Below, piece by piece: positions 17,991 through 27,457 of a DNA stretch of 64,000 bases. Within the stretch, counting starts at the first letter, position 1, and each line of letters opens with the position of its first letter. Both the position numbers and the translations under genes were made by a program. Below the pieces are notes generated by a model. The model was not told where the DNA came from. It was given only the letters and a program-made list of their open reading frames with translations, and ran no database searches. This stretch comes from CAYQJL01 sp964573295 (GTDB taxonomy: Bacteria > Eisenbacteria > RBG-16-71-46 > CAIMUX01 > WJJG01): assembly GCA_964573295.1 (NCBI GenBank), contig CAZNJE010000003.1:122105-186104 (forward strand), read 5' to 3'.

Positions 17991-18530
17991 CTACGCGGAG
18001 GACGCTTCCTCAGCTTGACCCTCTCCAGGTTCCCACTGGGCACGGACAACCCGGCGCCACTCCTCGGGCCCCACGCGCCCGTCAAACTCGGTCAGCTTCG
18101 CTTGATGCTCGATGATCTCTGTGAGGAGAAAGCGGCGACGATCTTCGGAAGAGACATATCGGCTCGCGAAGAACTTGAAGAGCTCGTTGATCTCCGAGGC
18201 CTCGAACGCCAAGGCGATCTGATAGGCATCCTCGAGTGTACCAACACGGTCGCGCCATGCGAACGTCATGGATTCGCAGACCTCCTTGGCACTGCGCAGT
18301 TGGGTGGGGTCTGCGACTCCCTCGAGTTCCTCCGGGCTGAGCCTGTCGCGAATTCGCGTCAGCTCCGCAATGTGGCTGCACTCGTCGAGAATCATCTCGC
18401 GCCACATCGCCTCCACCGCAGGTTGGTGCGCGAAACAGCCCGCCATGTCTCGATAGAAGTCCCGGCCGCAAGCCTCGGCGGCCAGGGTACCATCGAGCAC
18501 CTCACGCAAGGTCGGTTGCCAAGAAATCAT
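17991..18530 (-). CDS. Ferritin-like / rubrerythrin-type four-helix protein
   Basis: About 179 residues. Two pairs of Glu/His-containing helices resemble the diiron ferritin-like fold: TLAAEACGRDFYRDMAG with ILDECSHIAELTRI, and ALAFEASEINELFKFF with LLTEIIEHQAKL. No rubredoxin Cys4 domain is present. A role in iron or peroxide handling is inference. The start is set at ATG 18530, preceded by GAGGAGGT at 8-bp spacing. The same frame runs 39 codons further upstream but only through a 16-bp repeat array, so that extension is rejected. Confidence 0.7.
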   Translation of the reverse strand: MISWQPTLREVLDGTLAAEACGRDFYRDMAGCFAHQPAVEAMWREMILDECSHIAELTRIRDRLSPEELEGVADPTQLRSAKEVCESMTFAWRDRVGTLEDAYQIALAFEASEINELFKFFASRYVSSEDRRRFLLTEIIEHQAKLTEFDGRVGPEEWRRVVRAQWEPGEGQAEEASSA

Positions 18531-18550
18531 GCAGAGACCTCCTCGAATCA

Positions 18551-18657
18551 ATGTATCAGCGTATCGACAGATCGGCGTATCGACAGATCGGCGTACCGAC
18601 GGATCGGCGTACCGACGGATCGGCGTACCGACGGATCGGCGCTTCATGTATCAACGT
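18551..18657. repeat. 16-bp tandem array flanked by a 12-mer dispersed repeat
   Basis: The unit gatcggcgtaccgacg starts at 18570, 18586, 18602, 18618 and 18634 (exact 16-bp period, five copies, the first two with tatcgaca). It is bracketed by atgtatcagcgt at 18551 and atgtatcaacgt at 18646. The array lies 40-120 bp upstream of the ferritin-like gene start and next to the giant gene's stop. It may be regulatory or a mobile short repeat. Confidence 0.85.
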
Positions 18658-18666
18658 GTCAGCGGA

Positions 18667-21600
18667 TCAACGCAGAAGGATGATCGAGCGGCGGTCCTCA
18701 CTCCCCGCAGCTTGGAGCCGCAAGAAGTAGACACCGCTGCCCCCCGGGGTCCCGGTGGCGAGTCGCCCGTCCCATACAATCGTGTGCTTGCCAGACTCCG
18801 CCGGCTCATCTCGCAACACGCGAACTCGCCGGCCGGACAGATCGAAGATCTCCACGGATACCGGGACCGGCCGTGAAACGGTGTACTCGATCCGCGCGCT
18901 CGCGGCGAAGGGATTCGGACCCACGGCATGGATCCGTGTCTCCCAGCAACTGACCTGGATTGAAGTCCCGTAGACGGTTCCGGCCGAATTCGTCGCGTAG
19001 GGACGCACATGGTAGGTGATCCCGGGCTCGAGTCCGTTGATCTCGAAGGTGAACGTACCCAGATCGCCACCGGCGGCAAGGCTGCTGTCGGCCACTGTCG
19101 GAGCGGGCCGCGTGCTCCAGCACACGCCGCATTCGGTGACCTGTCCTCCGCCACCGCCCGTGATACTCACTTGCGCTCGCGCGCTGGTCGCCGAGTTCGC
19201 TGTGACGTTCATCGATCCGATGGAGGGCAGGTCCATCGGTGTCAGGACCACGATCTCCTCGCCATAGGCGCTCCCCACCTCGTTGACGGCAAAGGCCCGC
19301 ATACGATACCGGGTCATCGGACGCAAGCCATCGACCTCGGCCACGAAGGCGCCGGGGCCGTCGCCGCAATCGAGCGCCGGTCCTTCCACACTGGGCCGGT
19401 CGGTCACGCTCCAGCACACGCCCCGCCGCCGGACCTGTCCCCCACCCTCCTCGAGCACCAATCCGCCCACCCGGGCAGAGGTAGCCTCGACTTCGGCGCG
19501 GGAGGTGGTGACGACCACCGGCAACGCCATCTGCGTGCGAAATGAATCAGCGGCGCTGTAGCCCACTCCGAGGTCATTGACCGCAAAGGACCGAACCAGG
19601 TAGTCGGTGGCCGGCACCAGATCACGGATCGTCACTTCGAACCCGGCTCCCTGCGCCAATGGAGCGGACATCGCGAGGTGTGGGTTTTCGATTGTGGGCT
19701 CACCAGTGTGACTCCAGCAGACGCCGTGGCTCGTGACCTCCCCACCACCGGCGTCTTGCAGCCGCCCGGCACAACGCGCCGATCTCGCGCCCACGTCGGA
19801 GATTCCCTCGGTCATCACCTCGGGCGTGGCCATTCGGGTGCGGAAGGTCGTTGGCGGCCCGTGGGCCATCCCCACGGCATTCCGGGCATAGCCCCGCGCG
19901 ACGTACTCGGTGTTGGGACGAAGACCTGTCAGAGAGAGTTCGACCGAGTCCGAGCCGGGCCCGCATGCATGACAGTCCTGTGTGGCCCATGTGGCCGGAA
20001 CCGCCTCCCAGCAAATGCCCCGATCCTGAATCGGCGCCCCTCCTTCATCGCACGCGCCGAGCCGTAGGGACGCGGACGTATCGCCAACCTCTTGCACCAC
20101 CACGCTGCCCACCCCGGCAAGCCGTGCTGGGGTCGCAAAGGCGACCGGATCACCGTAGACGGTTCCCACGGTGGTCGTGGCATAGACACGCGCGAAGTAG
20201 CTCCCCGCCGGCTCCAGTCCGGTGATCTCCACCGTGAAGGCGCCCACGGAGCCGGGTGCCGGGCTGTGCTCATCCGCCAGCGTTGGTTCCGACGCACCCC
20301 CCCAGCACACCCCGCGCTCGAGCAGCGGCGCCCCTGCGCTGGAAAGGACCTCGCCCTCGCACAACGCCGCATTCCACGTCACGTTGTGGACCGCACCCGT
20401 GCGTACCCGTGCCAGGCCGACCGGGGCCTGGAAGCTGAGTTCCTCCCCATAGCCCACACCGGCGCGATTGACCGCATAGCAGCGAACGTAGTAGCGCGCG
20501 CCCGGCGTCAATCCGTCGAGCTGGCAGTGGTAGCGCCCCAAGTCCCCGCCGTGAGGCGTCCGGTCATCTTCCGTGGTCGGGGCACCGCTTTCGTTCCAGC
20601 ATACCCCTCGTTCGGTGATCCGGCCGCCGCCGTCGGAGATCACCATGCCGTAGACGCGAGCTGACGTGCTCGTCACATTCGTGGCTTGCGCCGTCGTGAC
20701 CGAGGGAACCGCGGTTTCGGTCGTGAACGTCGATACCGGGCCGTAGGCGGTGCCCACCGCATTGGTGGCGAAAGCGCGCAGGTAGTAGCGCGTGCTGGGC
20801 TCGAGTCCGGTCAGTGCCGCCACGAAGCTGCCGACCCCCCCGCGCACCTCTTCATGCGGCCCCTCGAGCGTGGGCTCGCCCCCTTCTCTCCAGCAGACGC
20901 CTCGTGCGGTGATCGGGGCGCCCCCATCGTCGAGGACCTGCGAACGAACCGCCGCCTGCCTCACACCGCTCGATGCCAGCTCCACCTCTGCCACACTCGG
21001 CAGGTCGGCGGCCGGGCAGAAGCTGACCTGCTCGCCGTACGCCGTGCCGGCCACATTCGTGGCGTAGGCCCGCGCGTAGTAAACCCGCCGCGGAGTCAGC
21101 CCCGAAAGCCGCGCCACGAACACGCCGCCCCCGGCCCCAGCCGAGACATGGGCATCGGCAGTCGTCGGCAACGGCTCGGTGCTCCAGCAGAGCCCTCGCG
21201 CGGTCACACGACCTCCGCCGGTGTCGATGACCTCCCCGCCGCCCATCGCGCTGCCCAACGAGCTGGGCTGCATGGGCGATGTCGTCACCGTCGGCAGTAC
21301 CGGATCGGTCTCGAAGGCCCGGGTCTCACCAAAGCCGGTTCCCACGTCATTCGTGGCATAAGCTCTCAGGTAGTAGGTCTTGCCGGGCAACAATCCTGTC
21401 AGGCGGCCTTCGTAGTGCCCCGGTCCCGCGCCCGCCGTCAGGTGCGATCCCTGCAACGTGGGGGGCTCATCCAGGGACCAGCAGAAGCCACGCGTATGGA
21501 CCGCACCACCGCCCTGATCGATCACGATCGCCCTGGCGCGCGCTTCTCCATCGCCGATGCCGCTCACCTCACCTGTCGTCACGACCGGGACAACGGCACC

Positions 21601-24252
21601 GGCCGCCACCGCGAGGCTCGCGCCGTAGGCCACGCCGGCCTCGTTCAGGGCGTAGGCCCGAACCCAGTACGATCTGCCGGGAACGAGTCCCTGTATGGTT
21701 GCCTCGAATGGTCCCGAGCCGGGTCCTGCCGACACGTGCTCGTCCGCAACGGTCGGATCCTCGCCGGGGCCGAAGCAGATCCCCCGATCAGCGACCGTCC
21801 CGCCACCGGAGGCGAGCACCCGCCCGGCAACGCGGGCGGATGTGGGCGTCACCTCCCGAAGCTCGATCGTCGACACGGATGGGAGCACGACGGGGGTGGC
21901 GAAGGTTACCTGGTTGCCGTAGGCCACTCCCGTACCGTTTTGGGCCATACTGCGCACATGGTAGGTCGCGTTGGGCTCCCACTCCTCGAGTTCGTGGAGG
22001 AACTCGCCGCTCCCACCTTCCAGCCAGATATGGTCGTCCTCGCAGGTGGGGTTCGGTTCAGGTGACCAGCAGAATCCGAGAGCCGAAACCACGCCGCCTC
22101 CTTCATCGATGACCCTCCCGCGCAGCACGACCACACCCTGCGCGGGCGGTTGAATCGGAAGCGTGTAGACCGCCGGCGGAGCTTCATGGGTCGTGAAGCT
22201 CTCCATCCCTCCATAGGTAGTACCAATGGCGTTGATCGCATAGGCACGCACGTAGTAGGTGGTCACCGCTTGCAGACCACCGAAGCTGATCGAGAACTCC
22301 CCCGGTCCCTCTCGGGCGCTGCGATGATAGCCGTCGAGCGTAGGGTTGACCTCGGTGCCAATGCAGAATCCCCGCTCGGTGACCGGAGCCCCTCCGGTCT
22401 TGGTCACCTCGCCCCGCGCGGTCCCGCTGTGCCCGGTGATCTCGACCACGGGCAGGGTTCGCACCTCCGGGGGCGATTGCTGGGTTGTGAAAGTGCGCTG
22501 GGCGCCGTAGCCGGTCCCCCCCGCATTGGTCGCGTAGGCGCGAACATAGTAGACGGTGTTTGGATCCAGACCCGTCACTGTGCTGACGAACGCGCCCAGG
22601 CCCGCGCCATCGGTCGTGTGATCGTCCCCGATCTCCGGGGGCTCCTCGCTGCTCCAGCACACACCCCGGGCGGTCACGGCATCTCCCCCGTCAGCGGTTA
22701 CCGTGCCGCCGCAGGTCGCCCCGGTCATGGTGATCTCGGTTACTTCAGCCGTCGTCACCGTGGGGGGCGCAATCGCGGTGGTGAAGGTCACCTCGTCACC
22801 GTAGGAGGTGCCTTCTTCGTTCGTGGCATAGGCCCGGAGGAAATAGTCCGTGTTGGGACTCAGTCCCGCAACCGAGCTTTCGAAAACACCGACCCCCCCG
22901 CCATCGACGGTCTTGGTATCATTGATGTCCGGACCAGCTTCGGTGCTCCAGCACACGCCGCGGGCGGCGACCACGCCACCGCCATCATCGGTCACCTCGC
23001 CGCCGGCGGTGACCGATGTTGGTGTGATCTCGCCCACCGCGGCGGTGGTCACCGTCGGAACGGTCGTGAACACATAGTAGCGAACCGTGGCGCCGTTGGT
23101 GTGGGCCGCATCCCGGAATCCGACATAGGGCTCACCATCGATCTCGAAGAAGCTCGTATGGGTCCCCTGACCATCGGATATGCCCGGCGCACCCACGGCT
23201 TCCCAGGTACCACCCGTGTAGCGCATGAGCGTGATCTTCCGCCCTGTGTCATCGTCCATGAACGACAGGTAGGGTTCCGCATCGATGAAACCGAGACTGA
23301 GGTGATCAACCCGGTCATTGGTGAAGCCGATGCCCCCGACCGGGGTCCAGCTGCCGGCCGTGAAGCGCATCAGCGTTGCCCGCTGGTCGTTGGCATTGTC
23401 CTGGTAGGCAACGTAGGGCTCCCCGCCGGAGAAGGCGAGCGAGAGATAGCTGGCGCTGCCTTCGGATACCGCGGCGACGCCCACATCCTGCCAAGCACCG
23501 CCGGTGAAGCGCATGACACGGGCCCGGCCACCCAAAACGCCCTGATCGCGAAAGGCCACGTACGGCTCGTTGTTGTAGATCGCCAAGGACGTATACTGAA
23601 TCAGACCGTCGGAGAATCCCGCCGCGCCCACGAGTTGCCAGCTGCCGGCCACGAATTGTCGTACGCAGACTTCATCGCCTTCCGCCTGGTCGCGGTAGGC
23701 CACATAGGGGATATCGTTGTCGAACGCCAGTGAGTTGTAGATCGCCGATCCGGTGCTGAACCCCGCCGCTCCGACTGTCTCCCATCCTCCCACACCATCT
23801 GAGCGCATGACGGTCAGCTTGCCGCCCTGGGTGTCGTCCTGGAAGGCCAGATAGGGCACCCCATCATGGACTGCCAGCGACAGCGAATAGGCCGCGCCTG
23901 GCGTGAACCGATTCGCCCCGACATCGACCCAGTTGCCACCCGAATACGTCATCACCGTCGCACGGTGGCCGACAGCCGCTTCAGTGAAGGCTACATAGGC
24001 AGCCCCATTGTCAGCGGCATACTTGGGATCGGTGATGTTCGTCACGAACCCTTCGGTACCCAGGGTCTCCCACCCGGCGGCCGGTGCGTCCGGTACGCAG
24101 AGTCCTCCCCAGCAGACCAGGCCAATGAACAGGGACAGCCAAGGCCTCGCGGTCACGAGCCCCGCCTGCGACCGGATCCGCCGCGGATCACGGGATTGGG
24201 GATGCCTGTCCTTCAAGGGTCTTCGATCTCCCAGCAGCCAGGGGTTGCGCAT
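18667..24252 (-). CDS. Giant secreted protein: propeller-like head, 14 FN3-like repeats, C-terminal sorting domain
   Basis: About 1861 residues. A hydrophobic signal (SLFIGLVCWGGLCVPDAPAA) sits after a basic N-terminal extension. Seven ~47-residue units follow, with PY-[VL]-A-[FY]-x-D-x and W-x-x-VG, resembling a seven-bladed propeller. From about residue 370 to 1780 there are 14 repeats of ~94 residues, each with [RG]-G-[VFI]-C-[WF] near the middle, then G-L-x-P-x-x-x-Y-x-[VL]-R-[AS]-[YF]-A-x-N and a Y-G end. This FN3-like repeat is widespread in secreted proteins of the same wider group. The end is FlgD-like (PNPFAASARIEYTV, VWDGRLATG, GVYFLRLQA). The ATG at 24252 lacks a good ribosome site; a GTG at 24156 with AGGCGGGG upstream is an alternative start just before the signal. 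Probably a cell-surface or adhesin-like protein. Confidence 0.8.
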   Translation of the reverse strand: MRNPWLLGDRRPLKDRHPQSRDPRRIRSQAGLVTARPWLSLFIGLVCWGGLCVPDAPAAGWETLGTEGFVTNITDPKYAADNGAAYVAFTEAAVGHRATVMTYSGGNWVDVGANRFTPGAAYSLSLAVHDGVPYLAFQDDTQGGKLTVMRSDGVGGWETVGAAGFSTGSAIYNSLAFDNDIPYVAYRDQAEGDEVCVRQFVAGSWQLVGAAGFSDGLIQYTSLAIYNNEPYVAFRDQGVLGGRARVMRFTGGAWQDVGVAAVSEGSASYLSLAFSGGEPYVAYQDNANDQRATLMRFTAGSWTPVGGIGFTNDRVDHLSLGFIDAEPYLSFMDDDTGRKITLMRYTGGTWEAVGAPGISDGQGTHTSFFEIDGEPYVGFRDAAHTNGATVRYYVFTTVPTVTTAAVGEITPTSVTAGGEVTDDGGGVVAARGVCWSTEAGPDINDTKTVDGGGVGVFESSVAGLSPNTDYFLRAYATNEEGTSYGDEVTFTTAIAPPTVTTAEVTEITMTGATCGGTVTADGGDAVTARGVCWSSEEPPEIGDDHTTDGAGLGAFVSTVTGLDPNTVYYVRAYATNAGGTGYGAQRTFTTQQSPPEVRTLPVVEITGHSGTARGEVTKTGGAPVTERGFCIGTEVNPTLDGYHRSAREGPGEFSISFGGLQAVTTYYVRAYAINAIGTTYGGMESFTTHEAPPAVYTLPIQPPAQGVVVLRGRVIDEGGGVVSALGFCWSPEPNPTCEDDHIWLEGGSGEFLHELEEWEPNATYHVRSMAQNGTGVAYGNQVTFATPVVLPSVSTIELREVTPTSARVAGRVLASGGGTVADRGICFGPGEDPTVADEHVSAGPGSGPFEATIQGLVPGRSYWVRAYALNEAGVAYGASLAVAAGAVVPVVTTGEVSGIGDGEARARAIVIDQGGGAVHTRGFCWSLDEPPTLQGSHLTAGAGPGHYEGRLTGLLPGKTYYLRAYATNDVGTGFGETRAFETDPVLPTVTTSPMQPSSLGSAMGGGEVIDTGGGRVTARGLCWSTEPLPTTADAHVSAGAGGGVFVARLSGLTPRRVYYARAYATNVAGTAYGEQVSFCPAADLPSVAEVELASSGVRQAAVRSQVLDDGGAPITARGVCWREGGEPTLEGPHEEVRGGVGSFVAALTGLEPSTRYYLRAFATNAVGTAYGPVSTFTTETAVPSVTTAQATNVTSTSARVYGMVISDGGGRITERGVCWNESGAPTTEDDRTPHGGDLGRYHCQLDGLTPGARYYVRCYAVNRAGVGYGEELSFQAPVGLARVRTGAVHNVTWNAALCEGEVLSSAGAPLLERGVCWGGASEPTLADEHSPAPGSVGAFTVEITGLEPAGSYFARVYATTTVGTVYGDPVAFATPARLAGVGSVVVQEVGDTSASLRLGACDEGGAPIQDRGICWEAVPATWATQDCHACGPGSDSVELSLTGLRPNTEYVARGYARNAVGMAHGPPTTFRTRMATPEVMTEGISDVGARSARCAGRLQDAGGGEVTSHGVCWSHTGEPTIENPHLAMSAPLAQGAGFEVTIRDLVPATDYLVRSFAVNDLGVGYSAADSFRTQMALPVVVTTSRAEVEATSARVGGLVLEEGGGQVRRRGVCWSVTDRPSVEGPALDCGDGPGAFVAEVDGLRPMTRYRMRAFAVNEVGSAYGEEIVVLTPMDLPSIGSMNVTANSATSARAQVSITGGGGGQVTECGVCWSTRPAPTVADSSLAAGGDLGTFTFEINGLEPGITYHVRPYATNSAGTVYGTSIQVSCWETRIHAVGPNPFAASARIEYTVSRPVPVSVEIFDLSGRRVRVLRDEPAESGKHTIVWDGRLATGTPGGSGVYFLRLQAAGSEDRRSIILLR

Positions 24253-24801
24253 CAATCATAGTGATCGTTCTCTTCCATGAATCGGCCCCCGGGCCACAAA
24301 GGTGGACCCGGACTTCGTGTCAGCGTCTATGAGTGGCCGGAGTAAACCAAGCCCATACCCATAGCGGGATTTGTGGTCCACCAGCGCAGTGGGTAGCAGT
24401 CGAACGCGTCGGCGGATTTCCGCCATCAAGACCCAACGCGAGGCGGATTCAGAAGCTACGTGCGCACCCATACCGAACACCGAGAAGAAGCTGTACCGGG
24501 CTTCGCGATCGGACTACCCCCGCTTCCACCCGCATCGGCCGCACCCCTGAGCCCACCGCGGATGTTCCACGCATCACTCATTGTTGGGATCCGTCAACTT
24601 GGACTGAAATGGCCCGATAAGTAGATCGAGGACCACCGACTCGAGATTGCGAGCCACGTACCCGAGATTGCGAGCCCCGTGCTCGAGACTGGGAACCATG
24701 CGTTCGAGATAGGGAACCGTCTACTGGACCCGCGATGAGGAGTAGATCCCGAGGCGGCCGCCCGCGGGCGCCCGTTCGCCACAAACGATCATGTCGCAGG
24801 T
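24253..24801. other. Divergent intergenic region with 21-bp repeats
   Basis: This 549-bp stretch lies between the giant gene (minus) and a sensor kinase (plus). It contains the four-copy 21-bp array listed separately. No gene or RNA is supported. Confidence 0.45.
24642..24725. repeat. Four 21-bp repeats upstream of a sensor kinase gene
   Basis: The core cgaga recurs at 24642, 24663, 24684 and 24705, inside units like cgagattgcgagccccgtgc and cgagactgggaaccatgcgt. The 21-bp period is two helical turns. The last copy ends about 75 bp before the kinase start. Confidence 0.8.
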
Positions 24802-27414
24802 ATGCCTATGTACGTTCTAGTGATCATTCTGGCTCTCGTGAGTGTAGCGGCCGCGGCCTTGGGCCTGCGCCACCGTCAACGCCTTCGCCAACTTTCCCGT
24901 CAACTCGAATCCGCCCACCGCGATCAGGCCGAGAGCGAGAGCTGTAACCAGCAACTCGAGGCCGAGATCGCGCGCGCGCATCACATGGTTCTGCAAGCCG
25001 AGATGGCCCACGCCGAGCAGATGCAGATCTTCAACTGCGCCGGCGATGGCATGCGCATCATCGACCACGACTTCAACGTCGTCCGTGTCAATGAGACCTT
25101 CTCCCGCCTCTCCGGCATTTCCCGGCAAGAGGCCGTCGGAGCCAAGTGCTACGACATCTTCCCGAACGACTACTGCCACTCGCCCCAGTGCCCACTCGTC
25201 CACATTCTGGAGGGCGATGCCAGAGTCGAGCGCGAAGTCCAGGGCCGCCGCGCCGACGGCACGGCCATCCCCTGTCTCCTGACAGCCACCCGCCTCATGG
25301 ACCCCAAGATGGAGCAGGCCGGGATCGTAGAGTCGTTCATGGATCTCTCTCACCGGCTACGCATCGACGAACTGCTGAAGGAGAAACTCAAAGCGGAGAC
25401 GGCCAGCGAGGCCAAGAGCCAGTTTCTGGCGAACATGAGTCACGAAATGCGCACCCCCCTGAACGGGGTGATCGGGATGGCCGAACTCTTTGCCGACACC
25501 CACCTCGATGAGAACCAACGCAATCTCTTGCAGACGATCATGATCGAGGCCGAGTCCCTCTTGAGTCTCATCAACCAGGTTCTCGACTACTCGAAGATCG
25601 AGGCCGGCAAGCTCGAGCTCGAGCACATTCCCTTCGACTTGCGGGTGACGGTAGAGGATCTGGCCGCCAGCGCCGGCACCCAGGCCCTGCAGCGCGGCAT
25701 CCAGTTCATCAGCTACCTCTCACCCCGTGTGCCCGAGCGGCTGGTAGGCGATCCGGGTCGGGTGCGACAGATCCTTGCGAATCTGGTCTCGAACGCACTG
25801 AAGTTTACCCAGGAGGGCCAGGTTTCGGTCAAGGGCGACATCATCGAGAACTCCGCAGAGCATGTCCGCGTTTGCTTCGCCGTCGAGGACAGCGGCATCG
25901 GCATTCCGCCCGAGAAGCAAGCCGCCATCTTCGAGAGCTTCTTCCAGGTCGACGGCGGCATGACCCGTCGGTACGGCGGCACTGGACTCGGCACGACGAT
26001 TGCCAAGCAGCTCGCGGAGGCCATGGATGGCGAGATCGGTCTCCAGAGTGAAGAGGGGCGCGGCAGTCTGTTCTGGGTCACGATGCGCTTCGAGAAATGT
26101 AAGGAGTCGCTCGGTGATCCCCCGGTCGTCGATCTGCATGGTCGCAGGATCTTGATCGTCGATGACTGCGAGACCAACCGGTTCATCCAGGCAGAATACC
26201 TCAAACACGCCGGAGCCACGACGATCGAGGCCGACCATCCGCGCGAGGCCTTGACGCACTTCCTGGCAGCCGTGGAAGCCGACACCCCGTTTGATCTGGT
26301 TCTGAGCGACTTCCAGATGCCGGCCTTGACCGGATTCGATCTCGCCGCCGAGATTCGCCGGCTCGACCCGACGCAGCACGTGCCCATCATCGTCATCACC
26401 TCGGCCGGACGCCCGGGAGACGCCAAGAGTTGCCGGGCACTCGGCATCGACGGCTACTTGAGCAAACCGATTCGCCGCGACGAGCTGCTGCGCGCCGCCG
26501 CGATGGTGCTCGACCCCGACCGGGTCCAAGACGAAGACAGCGCGCAACGGCTCGTCACCCGCTACACCGTCGCTGAGAGCTTCCGGCGTAGTCTTCAAGT
26601 CCTCTTCGTCGAGGACTACCCGACCAACCAGCAGGTCGGCATGCGCCATCTGACCGAGGCCGGCTACCAGGTCGATCTCGTCGAGAACGGTCGTGATGCC
26701 GTCGAGGCCGCCCGGCGCAAGTCCTATGACCTGATCCTGATGGACATCCAGATGCCCATCATGGATGGATACGAGGCTACCCGGGCCATTCGCGCTACGG
26801 AAGAGGTCGTCGGCGAGAAGCCCCCCGCTGCCCGCGGCATGGCCCACCGGGTGCCGATCATCGCCATGACCGCCCATGCCATCGACGGCTACCGTGACGA
26901 GTGTCTCGCGGTCGGCATGGACGACTACATCACCAAGCCCCTGTGGCGCAAAGACCTGCTACGGATTGTGGAGAAGTGGACGCAGGTGGCGGCCCAGGTC
27001 GAGACGCCTCCCGCGGAAGTGATGGCCGATTCACCTCCACTACCCGAAGGCGACCAGGGGCAGGCCGCCTCGTGTGATCAGCTAGAAGCACTCTTCGATC
27101 GTGAGCGTGCGCTCGAGGAATTCGGCGACGACCCGGAGTTTCTCGAAGAGGTTCTGACGGGCTTTCTCGAGAACGTCGCCGAGCAGCTCTCCCAGCTCGC
27201 CACGGCGATCGAGACCGGAGACGCCGATCGCGTGCGGCGCGAAGCCCATTCAATCAAGGGCGGAGCCGCGAACTTGACCGCCATGTCCCTCTCGGGCGCG
27301 GCCAAGGAGCTCGAGGAGCTTGGCAAGCGGGGCGACCTGGAGGCCGCCTCGTTCCAGCTAAATACGGTGGAAGTCGAATACGAGCGGTTGGTCGCATACC
27401 TGCGCGCGGCTTGA
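24802..27414 (+). CDS. Hybrid sensor histidine kinase (TM-PAS-HisKA-HATPase-REC-REC-HPt)
   Basis: 870 residues. One N-terminal TM helix (residues 3-22), a coiled coil to ~70, PAS to ~190, HisKA with the phospho-acceptor His near 214 (ANMSHEMRTPLNG), and HATPase_c (N-box LANLVSNALKFT; G-box GGTGLGTTIAKQL, with a T where L is usual). REC1 has its phospho-Asp in VLSDFQMPALTG (~503), REC2 in LMDIQMPIMDG (~648). An HPt domain carries AHSIKGGAANL (~815). It is thus a complete intramolecular phosphorelay like ArcB/BarA. The ATG at 24808 would space better from the AGG than the one at 24802. The REC-HDOD gene follows 43 bp later and is a likely partner. Confidence 0.92.
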   Translation: MPMYVLVIILALVSVAAAALGLRHRQRLRQLSRQLESAHRDQAESESCNQQLEAEIARAHHMVLQAEMAHAEQMQIFNCAGDGMRIIDHDFNVVRVNETFSRLSGISRQEAVGAKCYDIFPNDYCHSPQCPLVHILEGDARVEREVQGRRADGTAIPCLLTATRLMDPKMEQAGIVESFMDLSHRLRIDELLKEKLKAETASEAKSQFLANMSHEMRTPLNGVIGMAELFADTHLDENQRNLLQTIMIEAESLLSLINQVLDYSKIEAGKLELEHIPFDLRVTVEDLAASAGTQALQRGIQFISYLSPRVPERLVGDPGRVRQILANLVSNALKFTQEGQVSVKGDIIENSAEHVRVCFAVEDSGIGIPPEKQAAIFESFFQVDGGMTRRYGGTGLGTTIAKQLAEAMDGEIGLQSEEGRGSLFWVTMRFEKCKESLGDPPVVDLHGRRILIVDDCETNRFIQAEYLKHAGATTIEADHPREALTHFLAAVEADTPFDLVLSDFQMPALTGFDLAAEIRRLDPTQHVPIIVITSAGRPGDAKSCRALGIDGYLSKPIRRDELLRAAAMVLDPDRVQDEDSAQRLVTRYTVAESFRRSLQVLFVEDYPTNQQVGMRHLTEAGYQVDLVENGRDAVEAARRKSYDLILMDIQMPIMDGYEATRAIRATEEVVGEKPPAARGMAHRVPIIAMTAHAIDGYRDECLAVGMDDYITKPLWRKDLLRIVEKWTQVAAQVETPPAEVMADSPPLPEGDQGQAASCDQLEALFDRERALEEFGDDPEFLEEVLTGFLENVAEQLSQLATAIETGDADRVRREAHSIKGGAANLTAMSLSGAAKELEELGKRGDLEAASFQLNTVEVEYERLVAYLRAA

Positions 27415-27457
27415 GGCCGAGGCCCATCGCCTGGCTGCGCTCCATGGAGACGGACTC

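Noticed and set aside
18531..18647. 39-codon N-terminal extension of the ferritin-like gene
   Set aside because: It only translates the 16-bp repeat array, whereas a strong ribosome site supports ATG 18530.
18570..18649. CRISPR array
   Set aside because: Units are 16 bp and abut one another with no spacers; no cas genes nearby.
20686..23733. Two long plus-strand frames opposite the giant repeat protein
   Set aside because: They mirror the FN3-like repeats and have no signal, motif or ribosome site.
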